Of a stretch of DNA of 64,000 nucleotides, positions 16,561-25,949 are shown piece by piece. A program made the position numbers and the translations under genes. The DNA comes from Mycolicibacterium neoaurum (lineage in GTDB: Bacteria; Actinomycetota; Actinomycetes; Mycobacteriales; Mycobacteriaceae): the NCBI RefSeq assembly GCF_036946495.1, contig NZ_JAQIIX010000002.1, forward strand, positions 62,001-126,000. The letters run 5' to 3'. Below the pieces are notes generated by a model. It saw only the letters and a program-made list of their open reading frames with translations, searched no databases and was not told where the DNA came from. Within the stretch, counting starts at the first letter, position 1. The number at the start of each line of letters is the position of its first letter.

Positions 16561-16839
16561 ATGGAGCGCATGAGTCAACGCGCCACAGCACACACATCGC
16601 GTCGGGAGATCGACGTCGCGGTCGGCATTTTGATCGGGTTGCGTGGCTGCTCGGACCGCGACGCCTTCGAGGAGTTGGTCGGCGTGGTCCGCGATACCGG
16701 GATCGGCATCGGGGCTGTCGCCACCGGACTGGCCGCACTCGCCAGCGGCGGATCCTCGGCCGGGCACGACGAGGCCTTCGCCGCCTGGGGTGATCTGGTG
16801 GCAGGGCGACGCGTACTGCCCGCGGTCACCGTCTCCTGA
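16561..16839 (+). CDS. Stand-alone ANTAR-domain protein
   Basis: The protein has 92 residues. R-E-I-D-V-A-V-G-I-L-I-G-L-R at about 15-28 and the helices after it match the ANTAR RNA-binding domain (AmiR/NasR antiterminators), which occupies most of the protein. No receiver, PAS or GAF sensor is attached. ANTAR proteins bind paired hexaloop hairpins in nascent RNA to prevent termination. The gene ends one base before the first LLM gene of this cluster, so it may regulate the organosulfur operon. The start could also be the Met at 16570. No obvious double-hexaloop target was found. Confidence 0.7.
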   Translation: MERMSQRATAHTSRREIDVAVGILIGLRGCSDRDAFEELVGVVRDTGIGIGAVATGLAALASGGSSAGHDEAFAAWGDLVAGRRVLPAVTVS

Positions 16840-16840
16840 C

Positions 16841-18220
16841 GTGCCGAGCAGCTCGAAACCCGTCGTCCTCAACGCGTTCTCGATGGACGCGGTGTCACAT
16901 GTGAATTACGGGCTGTGGCGGCATCCCCGCGACCAAACCCACCGGTACAACACCATCGAGTACTGGATCGAGCTGGCCCGGCTCCTCGACGACGGCGGGT
17001 TCGATGCTCTGTTCATCGCCGACGCGCTCGGACTGTTGGACACCTATGCCGGTAGCGCCGCGGCCTCGTTGCGCACCGGAACCCAGTCCCCGGTTAGTGA
17101 TCCGCTGCTGCTGGTGTCGGCGATGGCCGCCGCGACGACCCACCTGGGTTTCGGTGTCACGGTGTCCACCACCTACGAGCACCCGTACCTGCTGGCCCGC
17201 AAGTTCACCACGCTGGACCACCTGACCGGCGGGCGGATCGCGTGGAACATCGTCACCTCGCAGTTGGAGAGTGCGGCACGCAATCTCGGCTTGGATCGCC
17301 AGATACCGCACGATGAACGCTACGACCGTGCCGAGGAATTCCTCCAGGTCACCTACAAGCTGTGGGAGAGCTCGTGGGAGGACGGCGCCGTGGTGCGCGA
17401 CCGCGACCGCGACATCTACACCGATCCGGCCAAGGTGCACGGCATCGACCATCGCGGAAAGTACTTCACCGTCCCCGACGCCCACCTGTCCGAGCCGAGT
17501 CCGCAACGGACACCGGTGCTGTTCCAGGCCGGCGGCTCACCGCGCGGCCAGTTGTTCGCCGCACGGCACGCCGAGACGGTCTTCGTGGCCGGCGCCGACG
17601 CCGCGGGCATCCGCCGCGGTGTCGAGGGGACGAAGGCGTTGGCCGCCGAGCACGGCCGCGATCCGGACTCGCTGAACTTCATCAGCGCGCTGTCGGTGGT
17701 GGTCGACGACACCGACGCCGGGGCGCGCGCCAAACTTGCCGACTACCGGTCCTATTTCAGTGTCGAGGGCGCGCTGGCGCATTATTCGGCCAGCACTGGA
17801 GTCGATTTCTCCGGCCAGGATCTCGACACGCCCATCGGCCACCACGACACCGACTCCAACAGGTCGCTGCTGAGCATGTTCGCCGGGGCCGATCGGCGGT
17901 GGACACTGCGCCAGGCACTGGCACCGGCACACCAGTTCGGCCGGTCACACACCCTGGTCGGAACGCCCGCCGCAGTGGCCGACCAGCTCGAGCGCTGGCT
18001 TGCCGACAGCGGTACCGATGGCATCAACCTCATCCATATCGTCAACCCGGACAGCTACCGGGATTTCGCCGAACTCGTTGTCCCCGAGCTGGACCGGCGC
18101 GGCCGGTTGCGCCCGCGCCCGCACCACCGCGCCACCCTGCGGGAACGTCTGTACGGGCAGCCCCGGGTACGCGATGACCATCCGGCCGCCCGGTACCGCA
18201 ATACTGTGGGGTCGCGATGA
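16841..18220 (+). CDS. Luciferase-like monooxygenase, NtaA/SnaA/DszA group
   Basis: This 459-residue TIM-barrel flavin monooxygenase has N-Y-G-L-W-R-H-P, F-I-A-D-A-L-G near residue 60, and G-G-R-I-A-W-N-I-V-T-S near 135. These mark the NtaA/DszA group, which uses FMNH2 and O2, often to cleave C-S or C-N bonds. The GTG at 16841 directly follows the ANTAR stop; Met 16883 is an alternative. It overlaps the SsuD-like gene by ATGA, giving an operon of two monooxygenases and an Eis-like acetyltransferase. Sulfur scavenging is inferred from neighbours. No Cys and four Met occur in the protein. Confidence 0.86.
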   Translation: MPSSSKPVVLNAFSMDAVSHVNYGLWRHPRDQTHRYNTIEYWIELARLLDDGGFDALFIADALGLLDTYAGSAAASLRTGTQSPVSDPLLLVSAMAAATTHLGFGVTVSTTYEHPYLLARKFTTLDHLTGGRIAWNIVTSQLESAARNLGLDRQIPHDERYDRAEEFLQVTYKLWESSWEDGAVVRDRDRDIYTDPAKVHGIDHRGKYFTVPDAHLSEPSPQRTPVLFQAGGSPRGQLFAARHAETVFVAGADAAGIRRGVEGTKALAAEHGRDPDSLNFISALSVVVDDTDAGARAKLADYRSYFSVEGALAHYSASTGVDFSGQDLDTPIGHHDTDSNRSLLSMFAGADRRWTLRQALAPAHQFGRSHTLVGTPAAVADQLERWLADSGTDGINLIHIVNPDSYRDFAELVVPELDRRGRLRPRPHHRATLRERLYGQPRVRDDHPAARYRNTVGSR

Positions 18221-19314
18221 GTATCCACCTGCACTGGTATCTGCCCACCAACGGCGACAGCCGCGAGATCGTCGGTTCCGGCGATGACTCGGACCGGGTC
18301 GCCGGCCCTTCGGCCAACCGGATCCGCCCACCCACCATCGACTACCTCGGCCAGGTGGCCCGTACCGCCGAACTGCTCGGCTTCGAGGCCGTGCTGACCC
18401 CTACCGGCACCTGGTGTGAAGACGCCTGGATCACGACGGCCGCGCTCAGTCAGACCACGTCCCGGCTGAAGTTCCTGGTCGCATTCCGGCCCGGATTCAT
18501 CTCCCCCACCCTCGCGGCCCACCAGGCGGCGAGCTTCCAGCGGGTGTCGGGCGGTCGGTTGCTGCTCAACATCGTCACCGGCGGCGATCCGGTGGAGCAG
18601 GCCCGTTACGGTGACCACCTCGACCACGACGAGCGGTACCGCCGCACCGGTGAATTCCTGCGCGTGCTGCGCGGTGTCTCGGATGACACGAGCTTCGACT
18701 TCGCCGGCGATCACTACCGCATCGAGGGTGCGCACATCGACTATGGCGACTGGGATCCCCCGCAGATCTTCTTCGGTGGCGCCTCACCGGCAGCCGAAGA
18801 GGTTGCCGCACAATACGTCGACGTCTATCTCGCCTGGGGTGAGACGCCCGGCCAGATCGCCGAGCGTATCGAGCGCATCCGCAGCCGCGCCGCGGAATTC
18901 GGCCGCACCCTGGAGTTCGGGATACGGCTGCACGTCATCAGCCGGGACACCTCCGAGCAGGCATGGGCACACGCCGATCGGTTGCTCGCCGGGATCAGCG
19001 ATGACCGCATCGCCGCGGCCCAGCAGATGTTCGCCCGGACCGAATCGGTCGGTCAGCAGCGGATGACGGCCCTGCACGGGGGCCGAACCGCAGACCTGGA
19101 GATCTCGCCGAACCTATGGGCCGGTTACGGACTGGTGCGCGGCGGCGCAGGCACCGCACTGGTCGGCAGCCACACCGAGGTGGCCGATAGGATCGCCGAA
19201 TACCATCAGCTGGGCATCGACCACTTCATCCTGTCCGGCCAACCACACATCGAAGAGGCGTTCTGGTTCGCGGAGGGAGCGAAAGCCGTGCTGCACGAAC
19301 GGGGTCTGGTGTGA
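18217..19314 (+). CDS. SsuD-like alkanesulfonate monooxygenase
   Basis: This 365-residue LLM-fold enzyme starts H-L-H-W-Y-L-P-T-N-G-D-S-R, the hallmark of SsuD-type FMNH2-dependent sulfonate monooxygenases. It has the conserved T-G-T-W-C-E-D-A-W active-site segment, and V-T-G-G-D-P near residue 124. It should convert sulfonates to aldehyde and sulfite. It is coupled to the genes on both sides by 4-base overlaps (ATGA in, GTGA out). A flavin reductase partner is required but none is encoded nearby. Substrate range is unknown. Confidence 0.86.
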   Translation: MSIHLHWYLPTNGDSREIVGSGDDSDRVAGPSANRIRPPTIDYLGQVARTAELLGFEAVLTPTGTWCEDAWITTAALSQTTSRLKFLVAFRPGFISPTLAAHQAASFQRVSGGRLLLNIVTGGDPVEQARYGDHLDHDERYRRTGEFLRVLRGVSDDTSFDFAGDHYRIEGAHIDYGDWDPPQIFFGGASPAAEEVAAQYVDVYLAWGETPGQIAERIERIRSRAAEFGRTLEFGIRLHVISRDTSEQAWAHADRLLAGISDDRIAAAQQMFARTESVGQQRMTALHGGRTADLEISPNLWAGYGLVRGGAGTALVGSHTEVADRIAEYHQLGIDHFILSGQPHIEEAFWFAEGAKAVLHERGLV

Positions 19315-20528
19315 CCCGCGATATCCGGGTGCTGACCTCCGAGGACGAACTCATCGAGGCGGGCAACATCTTTCGCACCGCCATGATCGGTTTCCCGCCG
19401 CTCAACGAACAGCAGCGCGGGCTCATCGGCAAGCTTCTGGAGCCGGGCCGCACCCTCGGCCTGTTCGCCGACGGCCGACTGGCCGCCACCGCGGATTCCA
19501 CCACCAGCACCCTGACCTTGCCCGGTGGCGCCCGGGTGAGTCACGCCGCGGTCACCCATGTCGGGGTACTGCCGTCCTACACCCGCCGCGGTATCGCCAC
19601 CGAACTATTGCACCATCAACTCCGCGATATCGCCGGTCGCGGTGAGGTACTCGCCTCCCTGCGCGCCTCCGAGGCCACCATCTACGAACGCTTCGGTTAC
19701 GCGGTCGCCACCACCACGGCCACCATCGAGGTCCGCACCGACCGCGCGGCGCTGCGCCCCGGTGTCGCCGCGGGCGGGCCGGTGCGACTGCTCGATCCCG
19801 GCCAGGAATGGGACGTGCTGCCCCGGATCTACGCGACCCACCGCGGGCCCCGCCCCGGCAGCATCGACCGCAACGCGACATGGTGGTTGAACCAACAGCT
19901 GCGCGCCGAGGCGAACCCGGGCGCGAAATTCGTTGCCGTGCACGGGTCCCCGGGCGAGGAGTCCGGGTTCGTGCGCTACCACCCGGTCGACACGGATGGC
20001 TGGTTCACCAGCGATCAGCGCACCGTCGTCGTCGACGACCTGTTCGCCCCGACCGAGCAGGCCCATGTCGGTCTGCTGCGCTTTCTGCTCGACCTGGATC
20101 TGGTGGACCGGCTGGTGTTCACCCTGGCGCCGACCGACAGCCCGCTGCCCTGGTTGCTGCGGGACCGACGCGCCGCGCAGGTCACCGGATTGCGTGACGA
20201 AACCTGGCTGCGGGTCGTCGATGTGGCCGCCGCCCTGCGGGCCCGCAGCTATGCCGGCGGGCGCACCGTCACCGTCGGCATCGAGGACCCGCTACTGGCA
20301 CGGAACTCCGCGACCTACGCGATATCCCCCGAGGGCATCGACATCACCACGGCGCCCGCACAACTGGACGCCGATATCACCGCGTTGGGTGCCGCGCTGC
20401 TGGGCGGTTCCTCGTGGCGCGACCTCGCGACGGCCGGGCTGGTGCGGGTGCACGACGCAGACGCGCTGACGGCGGCGGACGAACTGTTCGCAGTGCCCCA
20501 GTCGCCGTACGCCGGCATTTATTTCTGA
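19311..20528 (+). CDS. Eis-family N-acetyltransferase
   Basis: This 405-residue protein has the Eis layout: an N-terminal GNAT domain with acetyl-CoA motif V-L-P-S-Y-T-R-R-G-I-A-T-E, a second degenerate GNAT-like domain, a sterol-carrier-like C-terminal domain, and a C-terminal Phe (Y-A-G-I-Y-F) that serves as base in Eis enzymes. Those acetylate amines, including aminoglycosides. The GTG start overlaps the SsuD-like gene (GTGA), so it belongs to the sulfonate operon rather than the comEA-degV interval where eis lies in M. tuberculosis. It has no Cys and only two Met. It may be an eis paralogue with another substrate. Confidence 0.85.
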   Translation: MTRDIRVLTSEDELIEAGNIFRTAMIGFPPLNEQQRGLIGKLLEPGRTLGLFADGRLAATADSTTSTLTLPGGARVSHAAVTHVGVLPSYTRRGIATELLHHQLRDIAGRGEVLASLRASEATIYERFGYAVATTTATIEVRTDRAALRPGVAAGGPVRLLDPGQEWDVLPRIYATHRGPRPGSIDRNATWWLNQQLRAEANPGAKFVAVHGSPGEESGFVRYHPVDTDGWFTSDQRTVVVDDLFAPTEQAHVGLLRFLLDLDLVDRLVFTLAPTDSPLPWLLRDRRAAQVTGLRDETWLRVVDVAAALRARSYAGGRTVTVGIEDPLLARNSATYAISPEGIDITTAPAQLDADITALGAALLGGSSWRDLATAGLVRVHDADALTAADELFAVPQSPYAGIYF

Positions 20529-20609
20529 ACCGGCGAATAACTTCGTCCTGAGCCAAACCGGTGCCGGCGCTTCGACGTTGGGCGATCATCTTCTTCATGT
20601 TGGTGTGCG

Positions 20610-22232
20610 ATGGCTCTGTTTGACGTCTCTGAACTCGCCGTCACCCTGCACACCGGAAACCGCGCCACCGGTCGGCGCGCGGTGCGGGCCGTCGAGTCCT
20701 TCAGTTTCTCCGTCGAGGACGGTGAGACCCTCGCCATCGTCGGGGAATCCGGCTCGGGCAAGAGTGTCTCGTTGCTCGCCGCGACCCGACTGCTCGGGGA
20801 GAATGCCGACGTCACAGGACGTGTCCGGTTCCGGGACCGCGATCTGCTGACGCTGAGTCCGCGCGAACTGCGGCGCACGCTGGGCCGGGACATCGGCTTC
20901 GTATTCCAGGATCCGCAGAGCAATCTGCATCCGTTCAAGACGGTCGGCACACAGATCGACGAGGTGTTGCGCATCCACCGGTTCGGTGACCGCGGGGCCC
21001 GGCGCCGCCGGGTCGTCGAACTGCTCGACGAGGTCGGCATCGCCGACCCGGACAACGCCTACACCAGCTACCCGGCCGAGTTCTCCGGCGGGATGCGTCA
21101 GCGCGTGATGATCGCCATCGCGATCGCCCTCAACCCGGCGCTCATCATCGCCGACGAACCGACCACCGCGCTCGATGTCAGTGTGCAGGCGGGCATCCTG
21201 CGTCTGCTCAGCCGATTGCAACGCGATCACGGCACCGCCATCGTGTTCGTCAGCCACGATCTCGGTGTCGTGCACGAGATCGCGGACACCGTCGTCGTCG
21301 TGCGTGACGGCCGCGTCGTGGAGCAGGGCCCGCGGGACCGGATCTACCGCTCCCCACACGAGGAGTACACCCGCCAGCTCCTGGCCGCGTCGCGGTTGCA
21401 CGATGTCACCGATATCCCGCACCGCGCTCCGGCGCACCACGAGCAGCTGCTCCAGGTGACCGGGATGCGCAAGTCCTACCGCGACCGCACCCGCAAGGAG
21501 CGTCGCACGGTGATCGACGGACTGGACTTCACCATCGGCCGGGGCGAGATCGTGGGTCTGGTCGGTGAATCCGGCTCCGGCAAGTCGACGGTGGGCCGGA
21601 TCGTGGCGGGGCTGCAGTACGCGGACGCCGGGCAGATCACGCTGGCCGGCACCCGGTACCCGACCGCCGTCGATGACGGTGTGCCGCCGCTGGCGCAGGC
21701 CACCCGACGTGCCGTACAACTGGTGTTCCAGGATCCGTACTCCAGCCTCAATCCCCGCCGCACCGTATCGCAATCGTTGGCCGAGCCGCTGCTCGCTCAA
21801 GGAACCGATCGATCCCTGATCGGGTCGAAGGTTGCGGCGGCCGCCGACGCCGCGCGGCTGCCCGGCGATCTTCTGGACCGCCGGCCCGCCGAACTGTCCG
21901 GCGGACAACGGCAGCGGGTGGCCATCGCCCGCGCGTTGGTGCTGTCCCCGCAATTGATCGTCGCCGACGAGGCGCTGTCCTCCCTGGACGTCACCACCCA
22001 GGCCGAGATCATCGGGCTCATCCGACGACTCGTCACAGAGCAGCAGACGGCGTTCCTGTTCATCACCCATGACCTCGGCGTGGTGTCCTCGCTCGCCCAT
22101 CGGGTCATCGTGCTCGGTCCCGATGGTGTCGAGGAAACCGGTGATACCACAAACGTTTTCACCACACCGCAGTCCGCGTACACCCGTGCGTTGCTCGACG
22201 CGGCGCCCCGGGTGACGGCCTACGCCTCGTGA
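20610..22232 (+). CDS. Peptide/organosulfur ABC transporter, fused DppD-DppF ATPase
   Basis: Two complete ABC domains are fused in 540 residues. Domain 1 has Walker A at about 45-52 (G-E-S-G-S-G-K-S), signature F-S-G-G-M-R-Q-R and I-I-A-D-E-P-T-T-A-L-D. Domain 2 has G-E-S-G-S-G-K-S-T near 320 and signature L-S-G-G-Q-R-Q-R. This is the nickel/peptide/opine uptake class, as in GsiA, the glutathione importer ATPase. It overlaps the next permease gene by GTGA. The gene lies 81 bases after the Eis-like gene on the same strand. A sulfur-containing peptide or glutathione-like substrate is plausible but unproven. Confidence 0.88.
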   Translation: MALFDVSELAVTLHTGNRATGRRAVRAVESFSFSVEDGETLAIVGESGSGKSVSLLAATRLLGENADVTGRVRFRDRDLLTLSPRELRRTLGRDIGFVFQDPQSNLHPFKTVGTQIDEVLRIHRFGDRGARRRRVVELLDEVGIADPDNAYTSYPAEFSGGMRQRVMIAIAIALNPALIIADEPTTALDVSVQAGILRLLSRLQRDHGTAIVFVSHDLGVVHEIADTVVVVRDGRVVEQGPRDRIYRSPHEEYTRQLLAASRLHDVTDIPHRAPAHHEQLLQVTGMRKSYRDRTRKERRTVIDGLDFTIGRGEIVGLVGESGSGKSTVGRIVAGLQYADAGQITLAGTRYPTAVDDGVPPLAQATRRAVQLVFQDPYSSLNPRRTVSQSLAEPLLAQGTDRSLIGSKVAAAADAARLPGDLLDRRPAELSGGQRQRVAIARALVLSPQLIVADEALSSLDVTTQAEIIGLIRRLVTEQQTAFLFITHDLGVVSSLAHRVIVLGPDGVEETGDTTNVFTTPQSAYTRALLDAAPRVTAYAS

Positions 22233-23170
22233 GCCAACTACTCATCAGGCCCGCCACCGGCGCGGCCGGCCCACCACCCCTGCGCCGCGGCCGACTGCGG
22301 TCCTTTTTCGCCGATCCCGGGCTGGTCGCCGGGTCCGCACTGGTCGCCTTCGTGGTACTCGCGGCCCTGGCCGCGCCGCTGATCGCCGCCATGGTGGGAC
22401 ACGGTCCCAATGAGCAGTTCCCGGACGAAACCCTGGACGCCGCAGGGCTACCCATCACCGGCGGCAACGGCTTCCTGCTCGGTGCCGACGGCAGCGGTCG
22501 CGACGTCTTCATCCGAACCCTCTACGGCGCTCGGGTGTCGCTGGGCATCGGCATTCCCGCCACCACCATCGCCATGGTCGTCGGTGTGGTCGTCGGACTG
22601 ATCGGTGGTTACTTCGGCGGCCGTATCGACGCGGTCCTCTCCGAGCTGACCAACATCGCGTTGGCCTTCCCATTCCTGGTGACCGCACTGAGCGTGGTCA
22701 CCCTCAACCGCGGTACCGCGGGCACCACGCTGGTCGATCCGGTGGTCGTGGTGATCGGCGTCGTCGCGTTGTTCTCCTGGACCTATTTCGCCCGCCTGGT
22801 GCGCAATTCGGTGATCGAGATCAAGTCGAAACCGTTCGTGCTGGCCGCGATCGGTGCCGGCGCCTCGCATCGCCGGGTGATCATCCGGGAGATCCTGCCG
22901 AACATCGCGCCGACGGTCATCATCTACTGGGCCGTGCAACTCCCGATCAACATCATCGCCGAAGCCTCACTGTCCTACCTGGGAGTCGGCATCAAGGCGC
23001 CGACCCCGAGCTGGGGCACCATGATCGCCAACGCGCAGGATTCGGCGCTCTACCAACCGCAGCCATTGATGCTCATCGCCCCGGCGGCGGCGCTGTTCAT
23101 CACGGTGTTGGGCTTCAACATCCTGAGCACTCGGCTGCGCAGTCGCTTCGACCCGGGATCGGTGGGCTGA
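22229..23170 (+). CDS. ABC transporter permease, DppC family
   Basis: This 313-residue membrane protein has an N-terminal anchor helix followed by the DppC-type core of five helices. The coupling segment includes A-I-G-A-G-A-S-H-R-R-V-I-I-R-E-I-L-P-N. The GTG start overlaps the ATPase stop. It is one half of the membrane channel, with the DppB-like protein encoded next (one base apart). Confidence 0.9.
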   Translation: MSQLLIRPATGAAGPPPLRRGRLRSFFADPGLVAGSALVAFVVLAALAAPLIAAMVGHGPNEQFPDETLDAAGLPITGGNGFLLGADGSGRDVFIRTLYGARVSLGIGIPATTIAMVVGVVVGLIGGYFGGRIDAVLSELTNIALAFPFLVTALSVVTLNRGTAGTTLVDPVVVVIGVVALFSWTYFARLVRNSVIEIKSKPFVLAAIGAGASHRRVIIREILPNIAPTVIIYWAVQLPINIIAEASLSYLGVGIKAPTPSWGTMIANAQDSALYQPQPLMLIAPAAALFITVLGFNILSTRLRSRFDPGSVG

Positions 23171-23171
23171 G

Positions 23172-24161
23172 ATGACCCGGACCCGATTCATCGGTTGGCG
23201 GCTGTCCCGGATGGGGTTGACCGTATTCGCCGTCGCGCTCGTCACCTTCGGCCTGACCAAGGTCGCCTACCAGAATCCCGGCCGGATGCTGGCCCCGGAG
23301 AACGCCTCCGAGGAGACGGTCGACGCCATCACCAGGAGCCTGCACCTCGACGAGCCGTGGTACACCCAGCTGTGGCACTACGTGGTGAGTGGACCTGCCA
23401 TCAAGGGCACCCCCACCGGGTTGCTGAACTGGCCGCCCAGCCTTGGCTATTCGTATCGCGAGCAGCGTCCCGTCACCGGCTTGATCCTGGAGAAGCTGCC
23501 CGCCACGGTCAGCCTGGCCGTCGGCGCGCTGGTGGCCTGGATCCTGCTGTCGGTCCTGTTCGGGGTGTACGCCGCGCGCAAGCCCGGCGGCTGGTTCGAC
23601 ACCGTCACGTCGGGAATCTCGTATCTGTTCCTGTCGATTCCCACCTTCGTCACCGGCGTCATCCTGCTGTTCGTGCTGTACTACCAGCTGTCGCTGGCCG
23701 GGGTGAAGTTCTTCCCCAGCGGTGGCTATGTGGCACTGACCGAGTCGCCGACCGAATGGGCGCGACATCTGTTGCTGCCCTGGCTGACGCTGGTGATCGC
23801 CCAGGTCGGTCTCTTCCAGCGGGTTGTCCGCGCGTCGGTGTTGGAGGTGGCCGGCAAGGACTACATCCGGACGGCGCGGGCCAAGGGTGTCGGCCCGAAC
23901 GGTGTGTATTTCGACCATGCGCTCTCGGCCGCACTGAATCCCATCCTGACCCTCGGTGCCATCGAATTCGCCACCATCCTCGGCGGCGCCATCATCACCG
24001 AGCAGATCTTCGGTCTCGACGGGGTGGGCCGTCTTGCGGTCAACGCTGCCAACAACGGCGATGCCCCCGTCGTCATCGGCTGCACCCTGCTGGGCGCCGT
24101 CATCTTCGTCGTGGCCACCTCGGTCGTCGACATCATCACCCACGCCCGCAGTGGCAAATAG
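23172..24161 (+). CDS. ABC transporter permease, DppB family
   Basis: This 329-residue protein has the usual DppB profile: an N-terminal helix, an extracytoplasmic segment of about 70 residues, then five helices. The coupling motif is G-K-D-Y-I-R-T-A-R-A-K-G-V-G, and A-I-I-T-E-Q-I-F-G-L-D-G-V-G-R near the end is also characteristic. Together with the DppC-like protein it forms the import channel. The order ATPase-DppC-DppB-SBP is the reverse of the common dppABCDF order but fully collinear. Confidence 0.9.
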   Translation: MTRTRFIGWRLSRMGLTVFAVALVTFGLTKVAYQNPGRMLAPENASEETVDAITRSLHLDEPWYTQLWHYVVSGPAIKGTPTGLLNWPPSLGYSYREQRPVTGLILEKLPATVSLAVGALVAWILLSVLFGVYAARKPGGWFDTVTSGISYLFLSIPTFVTGVILLFVLYYQLSLAGVKFFPSGGYVALTESPTEWARHLLLPWLTLVIAQVGLFQRVVRASVLEVAGKDYIRTARAKGVGPNGVYFDHALSAALNPILTLGAIEFATILGGAIITEQIFGLDGVGRLAVNAANNGDAPVVIGCTLLGAVIFVVATSVVDIITHARSGK

Positions 24162-24173
24162 CAAGGAGCACAT

Positions 24174-25940
24174 ATGAAAACGTCGAAGCGGGCGCTGATC
24201 GCGCTCGCCGGCACCGCGGCGCTCATCCTGTCGGCATGCGGCGGCAACCAGGAGTCGCAATCCCCGACCGATCCGGCCGAACTGTCGGGTGGCACGTTGA
24301 AGGTAGCCTCGGTCGGCGACGTCGATGCGCTGGACCCGTTGATCGCGTACTCCGCCGAATCATGGCAGGTGATCCGCGCCACGACGCGTCAGCTGGTCAC
24401 CTATGCCGGCAACAAGGAGAGCATCGGCGAGGACACCGAGGTGGTACCGGATCTGGCGGAAAGCTGGGATATCAGCCCCGACCGCAAGACGTACACCTTT
24501 CATCTGCGCGATGACATCAATTTCTCCGGCGCCAGCACCCGACCGATCACCGCGCAAGATTTCGTCTACGCCGTGAAGCGGTTCCCGGACCCCAACGCCC
24601 AGGTCAGTGCGATCACCTACTACAACGCGCTGTTCGACGGGTTCACCGAATACTCCGACGAGTTCGCCAAGGTGCCTACCGGCGATCTCGCCGCGGTGGA
24701 CCAGTTCATCAACACCCACGACATCAGCGGCCTCAAGGCACTCGACGATAAGACGTTGCAGCTGAGGCTCACCCAGCCGGCCAGCGATATCCTCGACATC
24801 CTGACGCTCAACTTCGTCACACCGTTGCCCCAGGAAGTCGTCTCGAAATACTTCGCCGACAGTCTGGAATTCCGGAAGAACTACGCCTCCAGTGGACCGT
24901 ACTTCATCGAGTCCTACGATCCGGGTAGGCAACTGACGCTGGCCAAGGTGCCGGGCTACAACGCCGAGGGCGATCCACGCAAGGCCTATGCGGACAAGAT
25001 CGTCTTCGACACCACGGTGGCCTCGGCCGATGCCGCCTCTCAGCAGTTGCAGACCGGCACGGCCGATATCGGACTGTACGTACGTGCCTACCCCGCCAAC
25101 GTCATCGCCCAGTACAAGCAGACCGATCCGGATCATCTGCACAAGTCGGCCAGTGGATCGGCGATCTTCATCAGCTGGAACAACCCGGACGCACCGAAAA
25201 CACCTGCCCAGGAGGCGTTCAAGGACCTGCGGGTGCGGCAGGCCTTCAATTACGCGCTGAACCGCGCCGATGTGGTGCGCGGACTGGGCGGACCGGACTC
25301 GGCGATTCCCAGTAACGAGATCCTTACGTCGACGATCGTCGGTTACAACGACGAGAACCCTTTTCCCACACCGGAGGACAAGGGTGACCCGGAAAAGGCA
25401 AAGACGCTGCTCGCCGAGGCAGGTAAGTCGGATCTGACGGTCAACGTCGCCTATCGCACCACCCCGGAGTTCGAGAAGATCGCCACCTCGGTGCAGGCGG
25501 CGGCGGAGCGGGCCGGTATCACCGTGCGGTTGACCCCCATCCCGGGTGACGGCTGGGGTGCGTTCAGTTCCTTCCTGGCCGACGAGTCGAAGCTGGACCA
25601 GTGGGATCTGGCGATCACCAACTGGACCCCGGACTGGCAGGGCAACAGCGCCCGGATGACCCTCGGCGGCTGGCTGGATTCGGAGTTCGCCCCCGGCGGC
25701 ACCTGGAACGGAGTGACATATGACAATCCCGCCCTCAACGCAGCGGTGACGCGGGCGTTCGCGGCCGAGGACCCCACGCCGGATTGGCAGGAGGCGAACC
25801 GGATCGCCACCGAGGACCTGGCCTGGTTCCCGTTGATCGAGCGGGTCAAGTCGGTCCCCACCTCCGATCGGGTGACCAACTGGACGTGGCAGTCGCTTGG
25901 CAACAGCGGCGACATCACCAACATCGCCGTCACGGGGTAA
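24174..25940 (+). CDS. Family 5 substrate-binding lipoprotein of the peptide-type importer
   Basis: This 588-residue receptor has a signal peptide with lipobox L-S-A-C (Cys 22), followed by a family 5 extracellular solute-binding domain: D-A-L-D-P-L near the start, then V-P-D-L-A-E-S-W-D-I and V-R-Q-A-F-N-Y-A-L-N-R. A clear AAGGAG precedes the ATG. It is the last gene of the importer operon and is followed by a palindromic repeat. Only three sulfur residues occur in the whole protein (initiator Met, lipobox Cys, one internal Met), which supports use under sulfur limitation. Confidence 0.9.
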   Translation: MKTSKRALIALAGTAALILSACGGNQESQSPTDPAELSGGTLKVASVGDVDALDPLIAYSAESWQVIRATTRQLVTYAGNKESIGEDTEVVPDLAESWDISPDRKTYTFHLRDDINFSGASTRPITAQDFVYAVKRFPDPNAQVSAITYYNALFDGFTEYSDEFAKVPTGDLAAVDQFINTHDISGLKALDDKTLQLRLTQPASDILDILTLNFVTPLPQEVVSKYFADSLEFRKNYASSGPYFIESYDPGRQLTLAKVPGYNAEGDPRKAYADKIVFDTTVASADAASQQLQTGTADIGLYVRAYPANVIAQYKQTDPDHLHKSASGSAIFISWNNPDAPKTPAQEAFKDLRVRQAFNYALNRADVVRGLGGPDSAIPSNEILTSTIVGYNDENPFPTPEDKGDPEKAKTLLAEAGKSDLTVNVAYRTTPEFEKIATSVQAAAERAGITVRLTPIPGDGWGAFSSFLADESKLDQWDLAITNWTPDWQGNSARMTLGGWLDSEFAPGGTWNGVTYDNPALNAAVTRAFAAEDPTPDWQEANRIATEDLAWFPLIERVKSVPTSDRVTNWTWQSLGNSGDITNIAVTG

Positions 25941-25949
25941 GCCACCCGC

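Noticed and set aside
20597..20623. Eight-codon ORF with one Cys overlapping the ABC ATPase start as a further leader peptide
   Set aside because: No TANNNT box at the right distance, only one Cys codon, and too short to judge.
20595..22100. Minus-strand open frame of 501 codons opposite the ABC ATPase
   Set aside because: Antisense shadow of the double ABC ATPase, whose Walker and signature motifs are on the plus strand.
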